Positions 35,147 to 44,300 of a stretch of 49,273 nt of DNA are shown piece by piece. The stretch covers positions 1-49,273 of the forward strand of contig CANREL010000009.1 of the NCBI GenBank assembly GCA_947629655.1, written 5' to 3'. Within the stretch, counting starts at the first letter, position 1. Every line of letters starts with the position of its first letter. Position numbers and translations under genes: made by a program. The notes under the pieces were generated by a model. That model did not search any database and had not been told where the DNA came from. It saw only the letters and a list, made by a program, of their open reading frames with translations. This DNA is from an uncultured Bacilli bacterium (GTDB lineage: Bacteria > Bacillota_I > Bacilli_A > RF39 > UBA660).

Positions 35147-36571
35147 ATGAAGTATAAGTTGATAACTATTGCACTAGTACTTATCGTTATAACAATTGGT
35201 TTTGTCGCCCAAAGTCGTTTTTTCATCGATGGGCCTCAAAAAGAAGAATATGTCTTTTATCATGAAGATAATAAATGTTCTTCTAAAGAAAGTGAATTTT
35301 GTACGCATTTACCACTTGTCAGTATTGATACTGATGGTCAAGAAATACCTGGTTCTGATTATGAAGATGGAAGCATTTTGAGTTCTGTCAAAATTGTTGA
35401 TAATGCCAAAGGTGGTAATCATTTAAAAGATAAAGCGGATCTCAAGACTGACGCCAATATTCACGTTCGTGGTTTCAGTTCTAGAGAATTCGATAAAAAA
35501 GGTTATTTGTTAAAGTTTGTCAATGATGATGGCAGTGAGAATAAACAAAAAGTGATGGGCATGGAAAAACATGATGAATGGGTTTTACATGGACCATTTA
35601 TCGATAAAACTTTAATGCGTAATTACCTATGGTATCACATCGCTGGTGAAATCATGGATGATGCTCCAAAGTCAAGATTCTGTGAAGTATTTATCAATGG
35701 TGAATACAAAGGTGTATATTTGATGGTAGAAGCTGCTAGTCGTGGTGATTCTAGCCGCATGCAAATAAAAAAATATAAAGATGGTGATCCATATACTAGT
35801 TATATCGTCCGCCTAGATCGAACTGATCCGACAGAGTGGGGAAATTTAAATAATTTTACGCGCTATACTTATCGTATTGGAAATGTAAAAATCAATTATT
35901 CTATCGTCTATCCAGGTCAAGATAAGATAACTGATGAACTTAAAAATTATATTGAAAAAGATATGACTAAGTTTGAAAAGAGATTGTATTCCTACGATTA
36001 TGATTCGCATCTTTATGGCTATGAAACATTCCTCAATGTCGATTCCTTTGTCGACTATTTCATCATCAATGAATTTACTCAAAACTATGATGCTGGTAAC
36101 TTGTCGACTTATCTATATAAAGATGTCAAAGGCAAGTATGGAATATACGTATGGGATTTTAACTCAGCTAATGATAATTATGAACAAGCTACTCCTACTG
36201 ATACCTTCTCTCTATATGGTACTAACTGGTTTTTCATGATTATGAAGGATGAAGATTTTACTAATAAGATTATTCAAAAATATAAGTATTTGCGAAATCA
36301 TGCTTTAAATGAAAAGTACTTATTGAACTATATCGATGCCATTGTTGACTACTTAGGTCCAGCAATTGATCGAAATTTTGAAGTTTGGGGTTATACTTTT
36401 GAAGGATTTGATGTTTTCTTAACTGATCCTAAACGCAATCTTGCTTCATACGACGAAGCCATCGATCAATTAAAAAATCACATTATTGACCGTGGTCGCT
36501 TTTTAGATAAATATATGGTAACTGTTAAACAGTTCTCAGCTGAAGCTAAAGTAAAGAGATACAATCATTAA
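35147..36571 (+). CDS. CotH-family kinase
   Basis: A 474-residue secreted or membrane-anchored CotH protein (hydrophobic N-terminus, residues 4-20). CotH kinases phosphorylate proteins, known for spore coat proteins in Bacillus. The family core is visible: ANIHVRGFSSREFDKKGYLL near residue 104, EVFINGEYKGVYLMVE near residue 179, INEFTQNYDAGNLSTYLYKD near residue 307, and the acidic motif WDFN (336-339). The last is usually WDFD or WDWD, so one acidic residue is replaced by Asn. Within this operon a role in modifying surface proteins or polymer partners, not only spore coat, is likely. That role is inference. Confidence 0.88.
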   Translation: MKYKLITIALVLIVITIGFVAQSRFFIDGPQKEEYVFYHEDNKCSSKESEFCTHLPLVSIDTDGQEIPGSDYEDGSILSSVKIVDNAKGGNHLKDKADLKTDANIHVRGFSSREFDKKGYLLKFVNDDGSENKQKVMGMEKHDEWVLHGPFIDKTLMRNYLWYHIAGEIMDDAPKSRFCEVFINGEYKGVYLMVEAASRGDSSRMQIKKYKDGDPYTSYIVRLDRTDPTEWGNLNNFTRYTYRIGNVKINYSIVYPGQDKITDELKNYIEKDMTKFEKRLYSYDYDSHLYGYETFLNVDSFVDYFIINEFTQNYDAGNLSTYLYKDVKGKYGIYVWDFNSANDNYEQATPTDTFSLYGTNWFFMIMKDEDFTNKIIQKYKYLRNHALNEKYLLNYIDAIVDYLGPAIDRNFEVWGYTFEGFDVFLTDPKRNLASYDEAIDQLKNHIIDRGRFLDKYMVTVKQFSAEAKVKRYNH

Positions 36572-36586
36572 AAGGAGGGATGAACG

Positions 36587-38704
36587 ATGAAAAAGTTCCT
36601 TATTTCTGTCATATTTATAATGACAGTATTGTTTATATTTGAATATACATATTACGAACTTGGTATTTTTATTGATTTTCATCCCAATAGAGAAGTAACT
36701 ACTTTTGTTAAAACTGAAGGTAAAAAAATTTTAATGGATAGTGGTAATGGTTATGAAGAATTCATGATTAAAGGTGTTGACTTAGGTTCTGGAATTCCTG
36801 GTAAATTTGCCACTGAATATGCTATTGATGAAGACACTTATTTGCGTTGGTTCAAATACATAAAAGAAATGGGAGCTAATACAATCCGTGTTTATACGAT
36901 GTTAAATGATGATTTTTACAATGCTTTTTATAAATATAATAAAGATAATGATGATCCCTTATATTTGATTCAAGGTTTATGGGTCAATGACTATACGCAA
37001 TATTCGCGAATTGATGGTTATGATGCTAAATTTTTAGGTCAAATGCTAAAAGATAGTAAAAAAATCGTTGATATTATTCATGGTAAGCGTCAAATTACCA
37101 TTGGAGCTGAAGCTGGAACTGGTTTCTATTTCCACGATATATCTAAGTGGGTCATCGGTTATATTCTAGGAGTAGAATGGGAAGATACGACAGTTGCTTA
37201 TACTGATGATGTCCAAAGTGATAAGAACTCTTATCAAGGTAAATATATGTATACATCAGAAGATGCTAGTCCTTTTGAAGCTCTATTAGCCCAAGTCGGA
37301 GATAAGATTATTGAATATGAATCTTCAAGATACAAACAACAGCGCTTAGTAGCTTTTTCTAACTGGCCAACTACTGACCCTTTTGAATACTCTGATGAGT
37401 TTAGAAATTTTGTCATAAAGTTTGCATCAGTCGATGTTGAACACATCAAAGGTAAAAAAGCCTTTAAATCTGGACAGATCGCTTCTTATCACATCTATCC
37501 ATATTTCCCAGATTACTTAAATTATGATGAAGAATACAAAGATTATGAAGATGAGAATGGTGTGAAAAACACCTATCGTGCTTATTTGGAAAAGATAAAT
37601 GAACATCATTCGATGCCAGTTGTCATCAGTGAATTTGGAGTTCCTTCTTCTCGTGGTATGGCATCGCGTGATAATAACACGGGTCGTAATCAAGGACGTA
37701 TGGATGAGAACGCTCAAGGTGAAGCTCTAGTTCAAAGTTATGAAGACATTCGAGCTGCTGGAATTAAAAATGCCATCATTTTCTCTTGGCAAGATGAGTG
37801 GTTTAAGAGAACTTGGAATACGATGCATAACGTCAATTTGACCAAGACGCCATACTGGAGTGATTATCAGACTAATGAACAATTCTTTGGTTTATTGACT
37901 TTTGATCCAGGTAAAGAAAAAAGTATTAGTTACGTTGATGGCAACGTCAAAGAATGGGATAAAGACGATGTCGTCTATAGTGATAAAAACATGTCCATAT
38001 CACATAAATATGATGAAAAATTCATGTATTTCTATGTCCATAAAAAAAATTATAAGGGCGAAAAACTTTATATTCCTATCGACATAACACCAAAGAGTGG
38101 GGCATATGAAAGTGAAGAACACAAAGTCAAATTCTCACGTGCAACCGATTTCTTAATCGTCATTGATGGAGAAGAAAACAGTCGTATCTTAGTACAAGCG
38201 CGCTATAACACTATTGAGGCGTTGTTTAGCTTTGAATTATATAATCGAAACAGTTACATCGATGTCCCAGCTGCTGACAGTCCTAAATTCCAAAAGATTA
38301 ACTTGTTGTTGCAATATGTCAGTGATTCACGCTTGTCAACTAAGTATCTCGAACCTTATGAAACAGGATTGTTGATGCATGGTAACGCTAACCCGGATAG
38401 TAAAGATTTTAATTCTCTAGCTGATTTCTATATCAATGGTGATGATATTGAGATTCGTATTCCTTATGAATTGTTAAACTTTTCAGACCCATCAAATATG
38501 AAGATTCATGATGATTATTATAAACATTATGGAATTGAAGAGTTAGGAATTAACAAGATGTATATAGGTGTTGGTGATGGTAGTAAAAAGATAGTTATGA
38601 ATAAAGTTCCATTAAAGGGATGGAAAAAGAAAGTGACATATCACGAGCGATTAAAAAAATCTTATTATTATATACAAGATATTTGGAAAGGTAGTAATGA
38701 CTGA
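36587..38704 (+). CDS. Membrane-anchored glycosidase-like protein (TIM barrel)
   Basis: A 705-residue protein with an N-terminal membrane anchor (residues 4-24). The barrel spans about 55-460, opening with FMIKGVDLGSGIPGKFATE and GANTIRVYTMLND, as in clan GH-A. Possible catalytic acids are Glu197 or Glu199 (GVEWE) and the strand-7 Glu349 in VVISEFGVPSSRG, a classic nucleophile setting. A beta-rich C-terminal domain (~460-700) follows. I recognise no specific GH family. Its position in an operon with a processive glycosyltransferase recalls the hydrolases (BcsZ, PssZ) that accompany exopolysaccharide synthases. It overlaps the next gene by one base. Confidence 0.7.
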   Translation: MKKFLISVIFIMTVLFIFEYTYYELGIFIDFHPNREVTTFVKTEGKKILMDSGNGYEEFMIKGVDLGSGIPGKFATEYAIDEDTYLRWFKYIKEMGANTIRVYTMLNDDFYNAFYKYNKDNDDPLYLIQGLWVNDYTQYSRIDGYDAKFLGQMLKDSKKIVDIIHGKRQITIGAEAGTGFYFHDISKWVIGYILGVEWEDTTVAYTDDVQSDKNSYQGKYMYTSEDASPFEALLAQVGDKIIEYESSRYKQQRLVAFSNWPTTDPFEYSDEFRNFVIKFASVDVEHIKGKKAFKSGQIASYHIYPYFPDYLNYDEEYKDYEDENGVKNTYRAYLEKINEHHSMPVVISEFGVPSSRGMASRDNNTGRNQGRMDENAQGEALVQSYEDIRAAGIKNAIIFSWQDEWFKRTWNTMHNVNLTKTPYWSDYQTNEQFFGLLTFDPGKEKSISYVDGNVKEWDKDDVVYSDKNMSISHKYDEKFMYFYVHKKNYKGEKLYIPIDITPKSGAYESEEHKVKFSRATDFLIVIDGEENSRILVQARYNTIEALFSFELYNRNSYIDVPAADSPKFQKINLLLQYVSDSRLSTKYLEPYETGLLMHGNANPDSKDFNSLADFYINGDDIEIRIPYELLNFSDPSNMKIHDDYYKHYGIEELGINKMYIGVGDGSKKIVMNKVPLKGWKKKVTYHERLKKSYYYIQDIWKGSND

Positions 38705-39846
38705 TGTACATGTATGAATTTACCAATATCATTTACCTTTATCTAATTGTCACTGTATGTTTAATTGGTTTTAATATATGGTATGTGTGGCATGAAAAGT
38801 TAAATGAGAAAAAAGGTGAAAAAAAGAAAAAGAAATATCGTGAAATTATTCTCGATGCGATGAACGATGAAGTTCTCAGTAAAAAAGAACAGAACTATTA
38901 TTATCGCCAATTGAAGAACGTCAATAAGTTCCTTTGGTTTGATGCTGTCGTCGAAGATTTGCGTCGTGAAAACAGTCAAGATGTTGAAAAATTCATAATT
39001 AAATTGACGCCGGTCTTTCAAAAATTAGCTGTTCACTATCGCAGTCGTGATTCCATCCAAAAAGCTTTTTTCGCGCATATATTATCTATTTATCCCAACA
39101 TGAGTAACAATAGTACTGATCGTATTTTTCAAAGCATGATGGAATTCACGCATGACGATTCCATTTATTGCCGTGAAAATTCGATGACGTATTTCTATAA
39201 TAATGGTACAGTTGAAAATATTGTTCATGCTCTAAGAACGATTAATGACAATGGACTATTTTACAGCCAAAAACTTTTGACTGATGATTTGTTAAAGTTC
39301 CATGGTGATAAAGAAGAACTTGCCGATAGTCTCTTAACTGTTTTTGATGATTTCAATGTTGAATTTCAAGTTTCTATCATCAATTTTCTTCGCATGTTAA
39401 AGCCAGGACGTGAAAAGAAAATATATGAATTGTATAGTAAACACAAATATGATAAAGAAGTAGAACTTGCCATGATTCGTTATTTTGGTCGTCATAAATA
39501 TGAATTGCTCATTGATGACTTTGTCAAACTGATGAAGAATAAAGATGAGGATAATGATGAATATCGTATCATAACTGCTAGTACTTTAGCTTCTTACGAC
39601 AGTGCGATGATTCGTCATGTCTTGATTGAGGCTCTATCAGATACCAATTGGTATGTCAGAAAAAACAGTGCTACTTCGCTTGCTCGCATGCACATTACCG
39701 ATAAAGAGATAAAGACAATTGAAAATAGTAAAGATCGCTATGCTAAAGAAATGGTTTCATACGTATGGGGAGATTTAGATATGAAAGATAAAATTAGTAA
39801 GAAAAAAGAGAAGAAAGGAAATAAAAAACATGTATCAGTTCATTGA
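38704..39846 (+). CDS. Membrane-anchored HEAT-repeat protein
   Basis: A 380-residue protein. One N-terminal membrane helix (residues 8-27) and a Lys-rich segment precede an all-helical solenoid of HEAT-like repeats. The clearest is near the C-terminus (VLIEALSDTNWYVRKNSATS). The cytoplasmic solenoid would be a platform for protein contact. Translational coupling is strong: it starts one base inside the upstream gene and overlaps the glycosyltransferase start by 17 bases. A scaffold for the synthase is inferred. Confidence 0.75.
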   Translation: MYMYEFTNIIYLYLIVTVCLIGFNIWYVWHEKLNEKKGEKKKKKYREIILDAMNDEVLSKKEQNYYYRQLKNVNKFLWFDAVVEDLRRENSQDVEKFIIKLTPVFQKLAVHYRSRDSIQKAFFAHILSIYPNMSNNSTDRIFQSMMEFTHDDSIYCRENSMTYFYNNGTVENIVHALRTINDNGLFYSQKLLTDDLLKFHGDKEELADSLLTVFDDFNVEFQVSIINFLRMLKPGREKKIYELYSKHKYDKEVELAMIRYFGRHKYELLIDDFVKLMKNKDEDNDEYRIITASTLASYDSAMIRHVLIEALSDTNWYVRKNSATSLARMHITDKEIKTIENSKDRYAKEMVSYVWGDLDMKDKISKKKEKKGNKKHVSVH

Positions 39847-41272
39847 ATTTGCTAAAGTTTTTTTAGCCATTGTAAATTTTTTCTTTGTCATTTATCTAAT
39901 TGGTTATTCTACTTATCTCTTCTTGTGTGCAACAGTTGGAAGTTATGTTTTATACAAATATCGTAATTATCGAAAATTGAGTAATAGATTGAGTCATGAA
40001 TATTATGTACCAGTTTCAATTTTAGTACCTGCTTATAATGAAGAATTGAACATAGTTGAAACGATCTATTCTTTACTAGATTTGAATTATAAATTATATG
40101 AAATAATTGTAATAGATGATGGTTCTACTGATGATACGTCTAAAAAATTGATCAAATATTTTAAGATGACTAAAGTTGATCGTCCAATTCATCGTCAATT
40201 GAAATGTGCCAATATAAAAGAAATCTATGAAGCAAACGATAAAAAAGTAAAAATAACGTTATTAGTAAAAGAAAATGGTGGTAAAGCTGATGCTTTAAAT
40301 GCTGGAATCAATGCTTCTAACTTCCCATATTTTACGTGTATGGATGCCGACTCAATGCTTCAAAAGGATGCTTTAGAAAATGTTGTTCGTCCCATTTTGA
40401 GTGATGACCGCGTCGTTGCTTGTGGTGGTATTGTCCGCATATCTAATGGTTTAAAATTGGAAGATGGTTACATCAATGAATATCATTTACCTAAAGGTAT
40501 TTTGACGAGTATGCAAGTACTAGAATATGATCGTTCCTTTTTAGCATCCCGTATCTTGTTTGATCAATTCAATGGTAATTTGATCATCTCAGGAGCTTTT
40601 GGTCTATTTAAAAAGGACATTGTCATTGCAGCCGGCGGATATGATGCTGATACGGTTGGTGAAGATTTTGAACTAGTCATAAAACTTCACGTCTTCTGTC
40701 GTATGCACAACATTGACTACATCATCAAATACATTCCGGAAGCTATTTGTTGGTCACAAGCTCCAAGTAATTTTAGAAGTTTGTTCAAACAGCGAAGAAG
40801 ATGGAATAAAGGACTTCTTCAAGGAATGTTAAAATATAAAGAATTATTTATTAATCCTAAATATGGTTTAATAAGTATGATTTCTTTCTTATATTTTCTA
40901 ATTTATGAGTTGTTGTCACCATTTATTGAAATATTTGGAATCCTAACGATGATCTTGGCATATTTCCTCGATTTGTTAAATGTGCCATTCATGTTAATGT
41001 TCATGTTGATATATATATTATTTGGTGCCATTCTCTCACTTTGTACTTTTTTCGCAAGAGTCCATGTTGAAAATATCAAATTATCATTCCGTGATGTAGT
41101 AAAAGCTATTTTACTATGTGGGCTTGAAATAACTGTGTTACGTTTCTTCATCTTAATCGCTCGTTTTTCCGCTTTCATCGGTTATAAGAAAAAGAGAAAA
41201 GTATGGGACCATGTTGATCGAACAAAGATAGATTATAATATAGACATAAATACCGCCGAAGAAGAGACATAG
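39830..41272 (+). CDS. Processive family 2 glycosyltransferase (polysaccharide synthase type)
   Basis: A 480-residue membrane GT2 in the PgaC/NodC/hyaluronan-synthase mould. Two N-terminal hydrophobic segments precede the GT-A domain. Motifs are DDGSTDD (96-102), the DAD metal site (172-174), GED (277-279, the TED-like acceptor motif), and QRRRW (321-325), the processivity signature. Three to four C-terminal helices follow. It would polymerise and export a sugar polymer. No PilZ domain is seen in it, so c-di-GMP control, if any, would run through another protein. It closes the six-gene operon, ending in a strong terminator. Confidence 0.9.
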   Translation: MYQFIEFAKVFLAIVNFFFVIYLIGYSTYLFLCATVGSYVLYKYRNYRKLSNRLSHEYYVPVSILVPAYNEELNIVETIYSLLDLNYKLYEIIVIDDGSTDDTSKKLIKYFKMTKVDRPIHRQLKCANIKEIYEANDKKVKITLLVKENGGKADALNAGINASNFPYFTCMDADSMLQKDALENVVRPILSDDRVVACGGIVRISNGLKLEDGYINEYHLPKGILTSMQVLEYDRSFLASRILFDQFNGNLIISGAFGLFKKDIVIAAGGYDADTVGEDFELVIKLHVFCRMHNIDYIIKYIPEAICWSQAPSNFRSLFKQRRRWNKGLLQGMLKYKELFINPKYGLISMISFLYFLIYELLSPFIEIFGILTMILAYFLDLLNVPFMLMFMLIYILFGAILSLCTFFARVHVENIKLSFRDVVKAILLCGLEITVLRFFILIARFSAFIGYKKKRKVWDHVDRTKIDYNIDINTAEEET

Positions 41273-41297
41273 AATTAAATTTCTATGTCCTTTTTTT
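41266..41297 (+). terminator. Strong terminator of the exopolysaccharide-like operon
   Basis: GACATAGAA (41266-41274) pairs perfectly with TTCTATGTC (41281-41289), followed by seven T. The glycosyltransferase stop codon is in the stem. Confidence 0.9.
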
Positions 41298-41331
41298 GAT
41301 ATTTTTAATAAAAAATAATGAGGCGTAACGA

Positions 41332-41360
41332 TTGACAACATACCTTTAAAATGTTATAAC
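41332..41360 (+). promoter_or_regulatory. Near-consensus promoter of the repeat surface protein
   Basis: TTGACA (41332-41337), 17 bases, TATAAC (41355-41360) with a TG one base before the -10. It is the closest to consensus in the window, implying high expression. Confidence 0.85.
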
Positions 41361-41381
41361 ACCACTATAAGGAGGATATGT

Positions 41382-44300
41382 ATGAAAAAGAAAATAATTA
41401 CAATAATAATTGCTCTTGTCTTAATATTTACAGGTCTTAATATATATGCGCAGAGTAGTGGATTAAATAGTACTGGTGATTATGTCGTATCATTGGGAAG
41501 TGGTGAAAATATCCAAGCTGCTATTAATGGCTTAGACATGAATAAAGATGAGATAAAAAATGCTAAAAGTATCATCATTGAACTTGATGGTAATTTTTCC
41601 AATCAGACAATTGATTTAAAAATTGATAAGGAAGTTACGATAAAAGGTAAAAGTTCTGGTTCAATGGCTTATATGGGTTGGGGTAAAATAACTATCAGTG
41701 AAGGATCAAAAGCTGTCAATCTAGAGAATTTACAATTCTTTGGTATGTCTGGTTCTAGTGCCCATGAATTCATCGTTGTTGACACACCAGTCAATTTAAA
41801 GATTGATAATGTCACTATTGAACATGCATCTCGTCCACCAGATGGAGCAAGCTATGATCAATTGACAATGTTGAGATTTACAGAAAAAGCTGCTAACTCA
41901 ACCGCTAACATTTCTAATTCTAAATTTAGTAGTATCTATCAATCTGTCAGTGTAACTGGTTCTGGTTACAATTTAACATTCGATAATACTTACTTAGAAG
42001 GTACGCCAGCTTTTGCTATAAAAGATGGTGAAAATAATCATATTACATTTAAAAACAATTCCAGAATCGTTGCTGGTTCAAGCTGGACTAACACTGCAAG
42101 TATTGAAGGTGTATCAATTAAGAATCAAAAGAACATGCAGTTTGACTTCGTTGATTCAAGCGCTTTGAATCAAGATCGAACAAGAGATAATCATCTATTC
42201 TCATTTGATGATGCTAACAACCAAAATTGTACTATCAGCATAACTGGAAATTCTACTATTAATGATGAAAACAATAAGAAAAATAGTAAAATATTTGACT
42301 TTGAATTGGATGTTCCATCTAATAATAATAAGATTTATGTTGGTAAAGATGTTGTGATAACACCAAGTGATGTCGCTGAAAAATATTCAACTTCAAGTAG
42401 TAGTTATGCCGTTGGTATACATGATGAAGATGGCAATGCGACAATCAGAATTTACAATGGAGTTATTCCTAGTAATCAATTAAAATTAAAACATGATAAT
42501 TACACATTAAAAGGTTGGTATAAAAACAAAGAGTTAACTGAAGAATTCACAACTACTTCTGCTGTTTCAGAAAATATGGATTTATATCCAAAATATACTT
42601 ATCCTGTTTCTGTTAAAGTAAAAGGTCTAAGTAAAGAGTTCACTATGCAGTCTGATGAGACTTTAGAAACTCTAGAGAGTAGACATGAAAGCGACTTAGA
42701 CTCAATAAAAAATCCTAGTAATAAAACCTTTAGTCATTTTACTGATGAAGAAGGAAATAAAATTGATAGTAGCCATGTCTTTATTAAAGATATTACGTTA
42801 ATTCCTATTTATAACGTAACCGTTACTTATAAAGGTGATGTCTATACATTGGAATCAGGTCAAACCCTAAAAGATTTAGATACTTCAAATCGCAATAAAT
42901 TAACTAAAGCTACTGAAGTAGAAGGTAAAGACTTTGATCATTTTGTCATAAAGGATTCTACTACTTTAGTAGATGACAGTTATAAGTTTGAAGAGAATAC
43001 CATTCTTGATGCTAAATACACAATAACTATAACAATCGGTTCTGAAACGTTTAAAATGGCTGATGGCTCTAAACTTTCTAGTTTAGAAGGTGCTGATTTA
43101 ACTAGATTCAACAGTTTCAAAAACGTTGATAATAAGATTTTTAAGCATTTTGAAATTAAAGGTGATGGAACCGTTGTTGATGAGAATGCTACAACATTTA
43201 ATAAACACACTGAATTAGTTGCAAAATATAGTGTTAAGATAACATTTAAAGGAAAAAGTGGTAAAGAAATAGTAATAGATGAAGGTCAAACCCTAAAAGA
43301 TTTAAAAGACAATCATCAAGAAGAATTAGACGAAATTACCAAAGCTGAAAATAAAAAGTTCGCATACTTTACTTTAAATGGTGTTAAAGTTGAAGATGAT
43401 CATCAGTTTAATTCTAATACGGAGTTAGAACTTAGATACACTGTTAAAGTAAAGATTAATACTTCAAAAGAAGGTTCAATTACTTTCTCTGATGTCGAAG
43501 AAAAGACGACATTAAAAGATTTGTTAAGTGCTCATGAAAGTGAATTACAAGACGTTATTAATAATAAAAAGAAAAATTTCAAGGCATTCTATATCGATGA
43601 TCAAGCATTAAATGAAGATTATCAATTTAATGCTGATACTGAAATGACAGCTAAGTATACAGTTGATGTTACATTCAATGATGAATTTACTATCACTGTT
43701 GATGAAGGTACGACAATCGATAGTTTAACCGGTGATAATAAAGCTAAACTAGATGCTTTGAAAGAAAAAGTAAAAGAAAATTTTGATCATTATGAAAAAG
43801 ATGATGGTACTTTATTTGGTACTGATGATCCGATTGAAGAACATACAAAATTATATTTAAAGTATCAATTAACTATTAAAATTGGTAGTGAAACATTGAC
43901 ATTACCTCTAGGTAAAACTATTGAAGATTTATCTGTAGAAGATCGTGCTAAACTAGAAAATATTATTAACCCACTTGATAAGACTTTTGTAAAATTCCAA
44001 TCTAGTGATGGTAAGACTATTTCTAAAGATGATTTGAATACTTATGTTTTCAACAGTAGTATGGAACTTACTCCTATCTATAATGTTGAAATAAAAATAG
44101 GAACTTTAAGTTTTACTCTTGCTGAAAATCAAACTTTGAACGATTTGACAAAAGAACAAAAAGACCAAATCCAAGATTTGATCAATTCATCTAAAAAGAC
44201 ATTTAAAAATTATCAGATTAAAGATGGTGAAGTAATCGATAATAATTATAAATTTACTCACAATACTGAATTAGTGATCAATTATCAAATAACTGTTAAA

